Shown here: piece after piece, positions 1 to 8,123 of the stretch | Layout: every line of letters starts with the position of its first letter | Numbering within the stretch: position 1 is the first letter of the stretch | Assembly: GCA_041740495.1 (NCBI GenBank) | Contig: JBGSLW010000042.1 | Coordinates: 1-34,751 of the forward strand | From: JANMEB01 sp041740495 | GTDB lineage: Bacteria; Planctomycetota; Planctomycetia; Pirellulales; Pirellulaceae | Direction of reading: 5' to 3' | Length of the DNA: 34,751 nt | Made by a program: the position numbers and the translations under genes | Notes under the pieces: generated by a model | The model's database searches: none | Told to the model about the DNA's origin: nothing | Seen by the model: only the letters and a program-made list of their open reading frames with translations

Positions 1-2
1 GC

Positions 3-1196
3 GGTGGATTTCCCGGCGGTGGATTCGGGGGCGGTGGATTCGGGGGCGGCGGTGCATTCAACCGTGGTGGCCCCGGCGGTGAGGGTGGCTTCGGCGCCGG
101 TGGGAGTTTTGGCGGCGGTGGGGCGCTTGGTCGCGGTGGCATGGGCCCCGGCGAGTTCGGTGGCGGCGCGGGTGGAGCTGGTTTGCGAGGGGATAACTTG
201 GGCGGACTTGGAGGCGATCGCAACCCGATGAACGGCGACCGCAGCGGACAGGGATGGGGAGCTCGCAATCCTTTGGCCAGCGGCGGCGATGCATTTGGCC
301 GCAATCAGTTTGGCGAACCTAACCGCAACCAACTCAACAATTTTCTGGGACTTCCGTCCGATGAAGGACTCCAACATATGAATGCGGCCCACGCCGACAA
401 CACCTTCAATTTCAACCGGAACAATGCGGTCGTCGCCAGCGGAAACCGCGAAGGCAATGTCGGCGAAGCGAACTTCAATCGAGCTCCCGGTCTGACGAAT
501 GCCGGAGAGCGTTGGAACCAGATGACGCCTTCTCAAAAGTACGCGTCGGCCAGCGCTGTGCGCAACCGCTACAACGGCTGGGGGGCCTACGGTCGCGGAT
601 GGTACACGGACCATCCCGGAGCTTGGTATGCCGCTGGATGGGCGGCCGGCTCCGCGTGGAACACCGAATCGTGGTATGGATTGGGGGATTGGCTTGGGTA
701 TTACCCGCCCCAAGCTATTCCCTACGATTATGGGTCGTCGATTACCTACGATGGGGACAACGTCCTGGTCAACGGGCAGGACCAGGGAACCAGCGCCCAA
801 TACTATCAGCAAGCACAGCAATTGGCGGGGAGCGAAAGCGGCGACGTCTCGACCGCCGGAAGCGACTGGCTCCCGTTGGGAGTTTTTGCCTTGGCCAATC
901 TCGATGGCTCAAAAACGAACGCCACGGTGCAGCTTGCTATCAGTAAACAGTTCGAAATTCGCGGAAACTTCACAAATACTGCCAGCGGCGAGACGGAGGT
1001 GATTCACGGCTCTGCGGACAAGAAAACGCAACGAGTCGCCTTCACGGTTGGCGACGATCACAAGACTGTTTACGAGACCGGTCTGTATAATCTGACCAAA
1101 GACGAAGCCACTGCTTTGGTGCACCAAGGTGGAGACAAAACCGAACAAATGCTGCTCGTCCGGTTGAAAAAGCCGTCTGGTTCGGGCTCTCAATAG
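3..1196 (+). CDS. Glycine-rich surface protein, 5' end outside the window
   Basis: The frame is open from the first bases of the window, so the start lies upstream; 397 residues are visible. The N-terminal visible part is a low-complexity Gly/Phe tract built on GGFGG-type repeats and encoded by a near-perfect 15-bp tandem repeat. An Asn/Arg-rich stretch follows, then a Trp/Tyr/Gly-rich segment around the words WYTDHPGAWYAAGWAAG. The C-terminal half is a compact domain with alternating beta-like strands (YDGDNVLVNGQ, then FALANLDGSKTNATVQLAIS) ending in a basic tail. Such proteins are common in planctomycetes, often under the name mu-protocadherin-like or hypothetical cell-surface protein. Function is unknown; a secreted or surface role is inferred from composition. 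It stops at TAG 1194-1196. Confidence 0.7.
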   Translation, partial: GGFPGGGFGGGGFGGGGAFNRGGPGGEGGFGAGGSFGGGGALGRGGMGPGEFGGGAGGAGLRGDNLGGLGGDRNPMNGDRSGQGWGARNPLASGGDAFGRNQFGEPNRNQLNNFLGLPSDEGLQHMNAAHADNTFNFNRNNAVVASGNREGNVGEANFNRAPGLTNAGERWNQMTPSQKYASASAVRNRYNGWGAYGRGWYTDHPGAWYAAGWAAGSAWNTESWYGLGDWLGYYPPQAIPYDYGSSITYDGDNVLVNGQDQGTSAQYYQQAQQLAGSESGDVSTAGSDWLPLGVFALANLDGSKTNATVQLAISKQFEIRGNFTNTASGETEVIHGSADKKTQRVAFTVGDDHKTVYETGLYNLTKDEATALVHQGGDKTEQMLLVRLKKPSGSGSQ

Positions 1197-1562
1197 GGCG
1201 GGCCCACCGGAATCGGAAAAGCCCACCGGAGCGCTGCGCGGCGCGCTCAGAATGCCTGGCCACCGTTTGTTCGGCCCCCCTTCTTTTTGTCCGGCCCGCT
1301 TTCCAGACGCGGGGCAGGGGGTAACTGGATTGGGGGTAACCGGATTGGCCGCGCCTCCCCATTCCGTTTCCGAAGTTCAAGTTCGCCGTTAGAATGTGCC
1401 CACGATGTTCGTGGCCCGAACCGGCTGCCATCGTCGTTCCCTGCGTGCGCGCGTTGAGACCTGCAGCGCACGTTCATAAACGTACCGCCCTATGGACGGG
1501 GCGACGTTGGAAAGAAGGGGAGCGCTCTCCCAATCGTTTCCGCCTTTTTTGGAGTCGCTCAT
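1197..1562. other. Intergenic region without a recognisable gene
   Basis: No convincing reading frame is present. The region contains a short direct repeat (GCCCACCGGA at about 1202 and 1224) and a 15-bp tandem pair GGGGGTAACTGGATT / GGGGGTAACCGGATT at 1317-1346. No terminator with a T-run and no strong promoter was identified, although a promoter for the gene starting at 1563 must lie here or upstream. Confidence 0.5.
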
Positions 1563-2342
1563 TTGTTATCGCCGCTCTTGAATCGTCTTGTGTCGTTAGG
1601 CGTTTGGACTTGGATGGCTGCTCTCAGCATGGAATTCGCCGTGGCGGGAACCCAGCAGCAGGCGTATACGGCTGGCGATCCCCGCATCCAGAAAATTCCC
1701 GTATCGCTGGAGGGGATGTGTCCACTGACCGCGGCCGAGCAAGGAAAACTCGTCCCGGGGAAGCCGGAGTTCCAGTATTTGCTCGGCTCACACCGCTACT
1801 ACTTCGCTTCGAAGGAATTGCTCCTGCGGTTCCACGAATCGGCCGAGAAAAAGAGCCTGATTCCGGCCCTTTGCGGGCTCTGCCCGGTCTCGACTCGCCA
1901 GCGGAAAGAGAAAGTCCCGGGCGATCCGGCGTTCAGCGTCGAATTCGATGGGCACAAGTATTGGTGTGCCGACGCACAAGCCCGCCAGGAATTCGAAGCG
2001 CATCCTCGCAAGTATGCACCGGTGTTCGGCGGAGACTGCGCGTATTGTTACGTTCTGGAGGATGTCCGCGTGGAAGGCTCCTGGTTTTTCTCGACGTATG
2101 TCAACGATCGGTTGTACCTCTTTCCGGAACAAGCAACCCTGGACAAGTTTTTGCAAAGCCCGGATCAGGCCCGATACCTCGATATGGATCTGGTCCGCGA
2201 CGATCCGGTCGAAGCCAAATCGGGCCGAACGGTCCCCGGTCGGGAAAATCTGGCAGTCACGGAGCAGGGCTTCACCTACTTTTTTGCGAACGAAGAGAAC
2301 CGCGAGACATTCCGCAACCATCCGAATCTCTACCGGCGATAG
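1563..2342 (+). CDS. Secreted protein with four YHS/TRASH-like modules
   Basis: The 259-residue protein starts at TTG 1563, chosen because GGAG (1551-1554) sits 8 bases upstream and a signal-peptide-like hydrophobic N-terminus (residues 1-28, ending in AVAG) follows at once. The body shows four related modules at about residues 51-92, 104-151, 159-205 and 212-259. Each ends in an aromatic-rich core and a helix of the type YYFASKELLLRFHE, YWCADAQARQEFEAHP or YFFANEENRETFRNHP. Cysteines occur at the module starts (MCPLT, CGLCPVS, CAYCYV). This matches the YHS/TRASH fold, which is associated with metal binding; the fourth module lacks its Cys. Its partner is unknown. It ends 42 bases before the phosphoesterase start and may be co-transcribed with it. 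Family assignment is by pattern only. Confidence 0.7.
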   Translation: MLSPLLNRLVSLGVWTWMAALSMEFAVAGTQQQAYTAGDPRIQKIPVSLEGMCPLTAAEQGKLVPGKPEFQYLLGSHRYYFASKELLLRFHESAEKKSLIPALCGLCPVSTRQRKEKVPGDPAFSVEFDGHKYWCADAQARQEFEAHPRKYAPVFGGDCAYCYVLEDVRVEGSWFFSTYVNDRLYLFPEQATLDKFLQSPDQARYLDMDLVRDDPVEAKSGRTVPGRENLAVTEQGFTYFFANEENRETFRNHPNLYRR

Positions 2343-2384
2343 TCGCGAGTGAGACTCGGCAAACCCAACATCGGAGGGCGCACG

Positions 2385-4037
2385 ATGCGCTGGATAAACA
2401 GTAAACGTTGTCGTCCTGTCCTTGGACTGTGGGGAATGACTTTGCTGGCGATGGCGTCTCACGCGATCGCCGTTCAGGAGGCGCCCCAACGGCTGACAGC
2501 TCGAGGAACGGTTTATCACGACCGCAACGGCAATCGCCAACAGGACACGGGGGAGGAAGGCCTGGCCAAGATTGCTGTCTCCAACGGTCAGGAGATTGTC
2601 GAAACCAACGCCGACGGCCGATATGAAATCCCGGTCGACGCACAGGATGGCGTGGTCTTCCTGAGCAAACCGCGGGGTTGGCGCACACCGCTCAGCGAGG
2701 ACCGACTGCCGTCGTTCTATTATTTGCATAAGCCGCAAGGGTCGCGGGCGTTGCAATTCCCCGGCGTCGCACCGACGGGGGCACTCCCGGCCGCCGTGAA
2801 TTTCCCGTTGTATCCGCAAGACGAGCCAGAGCATTTTCGCATCGTCTTGTTTGGAGATACCCAAGCTCGCAACGCCACCGAAGAGCTTTACAACGCCAAC
2901 ACGTCGATCGCCGAATTGATCGGGACCGAAGCCGCCTTTGGCGTGACGCTGGGAGACATCGTGTTCGACGACCTTTCGGTCTTCCCGCTGCACAACCGGG
3001 CTGTCGCGCTGATTGGGATTCCCTGGTACAACGTGATCGGCAACCACGACATTAACTACGATGCGCGGACTCGGGCCGAAGCCAACGAGACGTACGAACG
3101 ACACTACGGTCCGTCGTACTACTCGTTCGACTACGGGCGAGTCCATTTCGTCGTCCTGGACAACATCGATTGGTCGCCGGCGGCCGGCGAAACTCCCGGA
3201 AAGTACACGGGAGGGTTCGGGGCCCAACAGCTGGAGTTCCTCAGGAACGATCTGGCTCGAATCCCTCCCCAACAAATGGTGGTGTTGACCATGCATATTC
3301 CGCTCACATTGACGGCGGATCGGCATCAGGTCTATCGCTTGATCGAACAGCGTCCCCTCTGCCTGTCGATCTCAGGCCACACGCACACGAACGAACATCA
3401 CTTCATCGACGGCAGCGACGGGTGGCAGGGCCCGGTCCCCCACCACCACATCGTGAACGTCACGGTCTGCGGCAGTTGGTGGTCGGGGCAAAAGGACGAA
3501 CGCGGCTTGCCGCACGCGTTGATGGCGGACGGCGCTCCGCGAGGCTACTCGTTGCTCTCGTTTGACGGCGACCAGTACGTGCTGGACTACAAGGCGGTCG
3601 ACCGCGAAGCCGACTACCAACTGGAAGTCAGTACGACAGGGGTGTTGGAGGCCGGCAAACTGGATCAGGCATTGGTTTGGGCGAACGTATTCAACGGCTC
3701 GACCCGCTCCGAAGTCTGGTTGACGATCGATGGGGACGATGCCCAACGTCTGCCGATGGAGCGGGACCCGACGGCGATCGACCCCCATTACCAGGCGGCG
3801 TTCGATCGGGAGTTGTTGATCCAGCCGCCGATCCAACCGGGCCTGGCCAAACCGAAGCCGTCCACGCACCTCTGGAAACGGGCGCTGCCGGCCGACCTGC
3901 CTCCCGGCTTACATCTTTTGAAGGTCACGACGACCGACATGTTCGGCCGCAGCTACTCGGCCCACCGCGTGATCCTGGTCCAGGAACCGGCCCGATCGGC
4001 AGCTCCGGCGGCGGGCCAACCGGCGGCGGGGGGCTGA
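2385..4037 (+). CDS. Secreted calcineurin-like metallophosphoesterase
   Basis: This is a 550-residue exported enzyme predicted to hydrolyse phosphoesters with a two-metal centre; the substrate cannot be told. The start ATG 2385 is preferred over GTG 2349 because GGAGG at 2373-2377 is 7 bases upstream and a signal peptide (residues 1 to about 31) begins there. Domains in order: an N-terminal Ig-like domain (38-105, with the SdrD-like phrase YHDRNGNRQQDTGEEG), then the metallophosphoesterase core with GDTQ (157-160), GDIVFDD (190-196), GNHD (219-222), MHIP and GHTHTNEHH, then a C-terminal beta-rich domain. This N/core/C layout matches the MetallophosN-Metallophos-MetallophosC family. All metal-ligand motifs are present, so it should be active. 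It lies just downstream of the YHS-module gene. Confidence 0.88.
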   Translation: MRWINSKRCRPVLGLWGMTLLAMASHAIAVQEAPQRLTARGTVYHDRNGNRQQDTGEEGLAKIAVSNGQEIVETNADGRYEIPVDAQDGVVFLSKPRGWRTPLSEDRLPSFYYLHKPQGSRALQFPGVAPTGALPAAVNFPLYPQDEPEHFRIVLFGDTQARNATEELYNANTSIAELIGTEAAFGVTLGDIVFDDLSVFPLHNRAVALIGIPWYNVIGNHDINYDARTRAEANETYERHYGPSYYSFDYGRVHFVVLDNIDWSPAAGETPGKYTGGFGAQQLEFLRNDLARIPPQQMVVLTMHIPLTLTADRHQVYRLIEQRPLCLSISGHTHTNEHHFIDGSDGWQGPVPHHHIVNVTVCGSWWSGQKDERGLPHALMADGAPRGYSLLSFDGDQYVLDYKAVDREADYQLEVSTTGVLEAGKLDQALVWANVFNGSTRSEVWLTIDGDDAQRLPMERDPTAIDPHYQAAFDRELLIQPPIQPGLAKPKPSTHLWKRALPADLPPGLHLLKVTTTDMFGRSYSAHRVILVQEPARSAAPAAGQPAAGG

Positions 4038-4192
4038 TGAAATCCGCGCAAAAAATGCGGGTGGTGGGACTTACGGACCTCGGCAGGTTGGCCTACAATA
4101 CCGGGTCTGATTTTTCCACGAATCGACGCCGTTCTTGATGCTCGGGAATCGGCCCGATCAGTGTTTGCGCTGCACACGCTGCGCCCCTGGCC

Positions 4193-5686
4193 ATGTTTGA
4201 ATCGTTACAAGAGAGTCTGCATTCGGCGTTTAAGTCCCTGCGCGGCAAAGGCAGGTTGACCGAAGCCAATATGCGCGACGGGCTGGGGATGGTCGAGCAA
4301 GCTCTGTTGGAAGCGGACGTCAGCTACGACGTCGTCAAGGACTTCATGGGCCGAGTCTCCCAGGAGGCGCTCGGCGAAAAAGTCCTCTTGGCGCTGAAGC
4401 CCCACGAGCAATTGGTGGGGATTGTGCACCGCGAGCTGGTCAACTTGCTGGGGCCAGTGCAGAGCGAGTTGCCGCTGGACCGCGACGTCAACGTCATCAT
4501 GATGTGCGGGTTGCAAGGATCGGGAAAAACGACGACCTGCGGAAAATTGGCGTCGTTGCTCAAGCGAATGGGGTTCGAGAAACCCTTGTTGGTGGCTGCC
4601 GACTTACAGCGCCCCGCTGCGATCGAGCAACTGCATGTGATCGGGCGCCAGCTGAATGTCCCGGTTTTTAGCGTTCCCGGAGAACAAGACCCCGTCACGG
4701 TCTGCCGGACGGCAATCGACCAGGCCCGCCGAGACAAGAACCAGGTCGTGATTCTGGACACCGCGGGTCGGCTGGCGATCGACGAAGCCTTGATGGAGCA
4801 GTTGCGCGAGATCGACCGCCAGGTCCAACCGCATGAGATCATGCTGGTGGTCGACGGGATGACCGGGCAGGACGCCGTCAAAAGTGCCAAGGCGTTCCAC
4901 GACGCGCTCGAATTGAACGGCGTGATCATGACCAAGCTCGATGGGGACGCGCGGGGCGGGGCGTTGCTCTCCGTCAAGCATGTCACCGGCGTGCCGATCA
5001 AGTTCATTGGGACCGGCGAGCAACTCGATGCACTCGAACCGTTCCGCCCCGAAGGGATGGCCGGCCGGATTCTGGGGATGGGCGATATTCTGGCGCTGGT
5101 CGATCAGGCCCAGCAGTTGGTCGACGCCAAAGAACAAGCTCGCTTGCAGGAACAGCTGGAGAAGGGGCAGTTCACGCTGGAGGATTTCCGCGATCAGATG
5201 GAAAAATTCGCCCGGCCCGGCTTGATGCAGAAAATGCTCGGCCTGCTTCCCGGGATGGGGCAGTTGCGGGATCTGATGGGGAACGAGGACTCGGTCAAGA
5301 ATGTCCGGCAAATGGTGGGGATCGTCGATGCCATGACCCCCTCCGAACGCCAAAATCCCAAACTCATTGAAGTCAGTCGCCGCCGGCGAATCGCTGCCGG
5401 CGCCGGCGTCCCACCGCAAATGGTGGGCGAACTGATCAAGCAGTTCGAGACCCTCAAGCCGATGATGACCGGAATGGCCGGCAAGAGCGGCAACGAACGG
5501 ATGCAACTGATGGAGGAATTCAAAGAGCAGATGCTCGATCCCTCCCGGCAGGGTCCCCGGACCAAGAAGGGAACCGGTACGCGTTTGACCCCTAAGGAAC
5601 GCGAGAAACGGAAGAAACAAAGGGAAAAATTTCTCCGCCAGAAACGCCGCGATGCGCGGCATCCTGGCAATTCCGCCGACGGATAA
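4193..5686 (+). CDS. ffh: Signal recognition particle GTPase Ffh (SRP54)
   Basis: Ffh is the protein of the bacterial signal recognition particle. It binds the 4.5S/6S RNA and signal peptides of nascent membrane proteins and docks on FtsY. The 497-residue protein shows the N domain (1-95), the G domain with P-loop GLQGSGKTTT (106-115), DLQRPAA, DTAGRL (189-194), TKLDGDARGG (247-256) and the GTGEQLDALEPF closing motif, then the Met-rich M domain from about 320 (FTLEDFRDQM, LLPGMGQ) and a Lys/Arg-rich tail. It is slightly longer than typical because of the basic tail. No strong Shine-Dalgarno is seen before ATG 4193. A TACAAT hexamer at 4094-4099 could be a -10 box but has no good -35. rpsP follows 70 bases downstream. 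No SRP RNA gene was found here. Confidence 0.97.
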   Translation: MFESLQESLHSAFKSLRGKGRLTEANMRDGLGMVEQALLEADVSYDVVKDFMGRVSQEALGEKVLLALKPHEQLVGIVHRELVNLLGPVQSELPLDRDVNVIMMCGLQGSGKTTTCGKLASLLKRMGFEKPLLVAADLQRPAAIEQLHVIGRQLNVPVFSVPGEQDPVTVCRTAIDQARRDKNQVVILDTAGRLAIDEALMEQLREIDRQVQPHEIMLVVDGMTGQDAVKSAKAFHDALELNGVIMTKLDGDARGGALLSVKHVTGVPIKFIGTGEQLDALEPFRPEGMAGRILGMGDILALVDQAQQLVDAKEQARLQEQLEKGQFTLEDFRDQMEKFARPGLMQKMLGLLPGMGQLRDLMGNEDSVKNVRQMVGIVDAMTPSERQNPKLIEVSRRRRIAAGAGVPPQMVGELIKQFETLKPMMTGMAGKSGNERMQLMEEFKEQMLDPSRQGPRTKKGTGTRLTPKEREKRKKQREKFLRQKRRDARHPGNSADG

Positions 5687-5756
5687 ACCCCGCGGATGCC
5701 TCGATCCGCAAACGAACAACCCAAACGATAATTCGTGTTTCCAGGAGTGACTATTT

Positions 5757-6272
5757 GTGGCAGTTAAGATTCGAATGAAACGGATGGGACGGAAGAACCG
5801 GTCGTTCTTCCGCATATGTGCTACCGACGTTCGCGCTCCGCGCGACGGCCGCGTCATCGAAGAATTGGGGACCTACGATCCGTGGGTCTCCGAACCCGAT
5901 GCGCGGGTGGTGCTGGACGGCGACCGAGTCGCCTATTGGCTGGGGGTTGGCGCCGAGCCCTCCCCGAAGGTCAGCGTGCTGATTCGCAAGTACGGCAAAG
6001 ACGGGACGCACGTCGATGCGCAACAGCAAGCGCTCAATCGCCTGGCTGCCCGCAAGGCCAATGCCATTAGCCGAGCCCAAGAGGCGGCTCGACTGGCGGC
6101 GATCGCCGAAACGAAACGCCGCGAGGAAGCCGAAGCCAAACGCAAAGAAGAGGAGGCCGCTGCTGCTGCCGCGACAGCCGCTGCTGCTGCGGAAGCCGCT
6201 GCTGCCGAAGATGCGGGGGGCGAGGATGCGGGGGGTGAGTCCGCTGCGGCTGGAGATTCGCCTCAGGAATAA
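5757..6272 (+). CDS. rpsP: 30S ribosomal protein S16 with long acidic/alanine tail
   Basis: S16 is a small-subunit protein needed for 30S assembly. The start is GTG 5757 with AGGAG at 5743-5747, 9 bases upstream. The first ~85 residues carry the S16 core (AVKIRMKRMGRKNRSFFRI, then VIEELGTYDP and a DRVAYWLGVGAEPS segment). The remaining ~85 residues form an extension that S16 of most bacteria lacks: a charged helix (KRREEAEAKRKEEEAAA), an alanine run, then a Gly/Glu/Asp-rich end. Total length is 171 residues against about 80-90 for the usual protein. The tail is encoded by repetitive GCTGCTGCCG-type codons, which suggests slippage growth. It lies in the ffh-rpsP-trmD-rplS block. Identity is sure; the role of the tail is unknown. 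Confidence 0.96.
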   Translation: MAVKIRMKRMGRKNRSFFRICATDVRAPRDGRVIEELGTYDPWVSEPDARVVLDGDRVAYWLGVGAEPSPKVSVLIRKYGKDGTHVDAQQQALNRLAARKANAISRAQEAARLAAIAETKRREEAEAKRKEEEAAAAAATAAAAAEAAAAEDAGGEDAGGESAAAGDSPQE

Positions 6273-6280
6273 CATGGTCG

Positions 6281-6451
6281 GACCGTTGTCGCCAACGGTT
6301 CGGTCCTTTGATCGGAACGAGCAATTGAGGACAATTGCTCTACATTAGATTGTAGAACAGTTGTCCCCAACTGTTCCGGCCATTGTTCAGAACGAGCAAT
6401 TGGGGACAATTGCTCTACATTGAATTGTAGAACAGTTGTCCTCAACTGTTC
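6281..6451. repeat. Twin-hairpin intergenic repeat, two full copies plus one degenerate copy
   Basis: Between rpsP and trmD lie two near-identical units about 75 bp apart. Each unit has two perfect 9-bp inverted repeats with 4-base loops. In hairpin A, GAGCAATTG pairs with CAATTGCTC (6319-6340 and 6394-6415). In hairpin B, GAACAGTTG pairs with CAACTGTTC (6355-6376 and 6430-6451). A degenerate stem ACCGTTG/CAACGGT sits at 6282-6299. The arms of A and B resemble each other, so the array looks like a BIME/REP-type cluster. None is followed by a T-run, so these are probably not intrinsic terminators. The last stem ends 16 bases before the trmD start and could affect its translation or mRNA stability. 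Confidence 0.85.
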
Positions 6452-6467
6452 CCCACGTCAGTAAGCA

Positions 6468-7280
6468 ATGCGCATCGATGTCTTGACGCTGTTCCCCCAG
6501 ATCTTTCCGGGGTACCTCGGGCAAAGCATCCTGCACAAGGCACTTGAAAAAGACCTGGTGACGATCCAGGTCCACGATTTGCGAAACTGGTCGACCGATC
6601 GCCATCACAAGGTCGACGACCGCCCATTTGGCGGTGGGCCGGGAATGATCTTGATGGTCGAACCGGTCGTGGCCGCCGCGGAGGCGGTCAACGCGATGGC
6701 GCAACCAGCGGCCTATCCGATTTTGCTCACACCGCAAGGGAAGCGATTGGATCAGCCGACGATCGAACGCCTGGCCCAACTCCCTCGTCTGCTGCTGCTG
6801 TGCGGCCGCTACGAGGGTTTCGACCAACGCGTGATCGACATCCTGCAACCCGAAGAAGTTTCGATTGGCGATTTTGTTTTGAGTGGAGGTGAGGTCGCAG
6901 CCCTTGTGCTGATCGATGCCTTGGTCCGACTGGTTCCTGGCGTGCTGGGAGACGAACGGAGTTCGTGGGATGATTCATTCTCTCGCGGCAACCGCCTCCT
7001 GGAATATCCCCAGTACACGCGGCCTCGTGAATTTCGCGGGCACGCCGTTCCCGAGGTCCTGATCGGCGGCAATCACCAACAAATCGAAACATGGCGACGC
7101 GAACAGAGCCTGCACAAAACTCAAGATCGGCGCCGCGACTTGTTGGTCGCGCCGCCCGAACCGCACAGCGAATCCGAATCCAACTCGTGTTCCCGGCCGC
7201 CTGACAGCAACGCCGCCGACTCGATAAATACAACTGATTTCCAAGATTCTCAGCCACCTGTCGAAGGATCCAATCGATGA
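6468..7280 (+). CDS. trmD: tRNA (guanine-37-N1)-methyltransferase
   Basis: TrmD uses SAM to methylate G37 of tRNAs that read codons starting with C, which prevents +1 frameshifts. The 270-residue protein has the N-terminal RIDVLTLFPQIF and FGGGPGM signature (54-60). Next comes the trefoil-knot SAM site with CGRYEGFDQR (112-121) and GDFVLSGGE (134-142), then Arg154 and Asp169 at the expected catalytic positions, and the C-terminal helical domain with PEVLIGGNHQQIETWR. About 42 C-terminal residues (228-270) are a Ser/Asp/Pro-rich tail beyond the usual end. The stop TGA overlaps the rplS start (ATGA at 7277-7280), which indicates translational coupling. The start ATG 6468 lies just after the hairpin repeats, and rimM, which usually precedes trmD, is absent. 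Confidence 0.97.
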   Translation: MRIDVLTLFPQIFPGYLGQSILHKALEKDLVTIQVHDLRNWSTDRHHKVDDRPFGGGPGMILMVEPVVAAAEAVNAMAQPAAYPILLTPQGKRLDQPTIERLAQLPRLLLLCGRYEGFDQRVIDILQPEEVSIGDFVLSGGEVAALVLIDALVRLVPGVLGDERSSWDDSFSRGNRLLEYPQYTRPREFRGHAVPEVLIGGNHQQIETWRREQSLHKTQDRRRDLLVAPPEPHSESESNSCSRPPDSNAADSINTTDFQDSQPPVEGSNR

Positions 7281-7621
7281 CGCACAAACTACTCCAACAA
7301 GTCGAACAATCGAGCTTGAAAACGGATGCACCGCAATTCGAAATCGGCGACACCGTCGATGTGCACTGTCTGATCATGGAGGGGGAGAAAACTCGCACCC
7401 AGATCTTCAGCGGCACCGTCATCGCCCGCAGCGGTGGCGGGACGCGTGAGATGTTCACCGTCCGGCGAATCGTATCGGGGCAGGGTGTCGAGCGAAAGTT
7501 CCCGCTGCACTCGCCGAAAATTGCTAAGGTCGATGTCAAACGCTCCGGCACGGTAGCCCGGGCCAAGCTTTATTATCTCCGCGACCGCGTCGGCAAAGCC
7601 GTCAAGCTGAAAGAGCGCTAA
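7277..7621 (+). CDS. rplS: 50S ribosomal protein L19
   Basis: L19 sits at the 30S/50S interface of the ribosome. The 114-residue length is normal. Recognisable segments are FEIGDTVDVHCLIMEGEKTR, the sheet IFSGTVIARSGGG, FTVRRIVSGQGVERKFPLHS, and the C-terminal VARAKLYYLRDRVGKAVKLK, all typical of the family. The start ATG 7277 overlaps the trmD stop and has AAGGA at 7264-7268 upstream, inside the trmD coding sequence. It is the last gene of the ffh-rpsP-trmD-rplS block. A tandem palindromic repeat array begins 16 bases after the stop codon. Confidence 0.97.
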   Translation: MTHKLLQQVEQSSLKTDAPQFEIGDTVDVHCLIMEGEKTRTQIFSGTVIARSGGGTREMFTVRRIVSGQGVERKFPLHSPKIAKVDVKRSGTVARAKLYYLRDRVGKAVKLKER

Positions 7622-7637
7622 GATCGGTCCTCCTTGG

Positions 7638-7764
7638 GTACTACGGCTTGTTGCGTACCACGGCTTTGTGCGTACCACGGCTTTGTGCGTACCACGGCTT
7701 TGTACGTACCACGGCTTTGTACGTACCACGGCTTTGTACGTACCACGGCTTTGTAAGCCGTGCG
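7638..7764. repeat. Seven tandem 17-bp units ending in a palindrome
   Basis: Seven head-to-tail copies of a 17-bp unit, consensus GTACCACGGCTTTGTAC, begin at 7638, 7655, 7672, 7689, 7706, 7723 and 7740. The first copy is degenerate (CTACGGCTTGTTGC). The last copy continues into a perfect 8-bp stem with a TGT loop, CACGGCTT/AAGCCGTG (7744-7762). The intermediate units look like half-palindromes produced by repeated duplication of the left arm. There are no spacers, so it is not a CRISPR. It lies directly downstream of rplS. A complete single palindrome of the same family is at 7853-7877. Confidence 0.9.
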
Positions 7765-8123
7765 CTTAACCCATCGACCAGCACAATCTCGAGTGTTGCG
7801 TGCACGGTGTCGTGCAGTGGCCCCGGCCTACAAGGCCAGGGTACATTCGTTCGTACCACGGCTTTGTAAGCCGTGCGAGTTGGCATGGCTTGAGGTCCGG
7901 CCTCGAAGCTAAATTGTTAAGCGAAATTCACGGTTTATTCACCGCCGGTTCATTGGAATGGGAGCCGCATCCGCTAAAATCTTGCCTAGGCGATGGGGCA
8001 TGAGACTCTGCCCGTCGCCAGCAAGTCTCCGACTCATCTGCCAACGACCGCAGATCGAGTTCGAGTTGGTGAAGTTTCGAGGCGCCGTCGCCTGGATTTG
8101 TTTTCGAGTCAAAGGAGAAATAG
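7765..8123. other. Intergenic region upstream of the PEP-CTERM gene
   Basis: After the palindromes (to 7877) no gene is visible up to 8123. A possible promoter is TTGGAA (7953-7958), a 16-base spacer and TAAAAT (7975-7980), which would give a leader of about 135 bases for the PEP-CTERM gene. The hexamers are only partial matches, so this is tentative. The ribosome-binding site AAAGGAG is at 8111-8117. Confidence 0.35.
7853..7877. repeat. Solitary copy of the GTACCACGGCTT palindrome
   Basis: The sequence repeats the last unit of the 7638-7764 array, with the stem CACGGCTT/AAGCCGTG and a TGT loop. It is separated from the array by about 88 bp that contain two further small inverted repeats: GCACG/CGTGC near 7802-7816, and a CCGGCCT/AGGCC stem around 7823-7838. 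The whole stretch 7638-7880 therefore holds several palindromic elements. Confidence 0.8.

Noticed and set aside
1788..3326. A 512-residue minus-strand reading frame over the YHS and phosphoesterase genes
   Set aside because: It lies opposite two well-supported genes, is Arg/Val-rich without family motifs, and is explained by the high G+C of those genes.
4038..4192. SRP RNA gene next to ffh
   Set aside because: The conserved GGAAGCAGCC-type tetraloop region of SRP RNA was not found here or in nearby gaps.
7638..7764. CRISPR array
   Set aside because: The 17-bp units are contiguous and have no variable spacers, and no cas gene is near.
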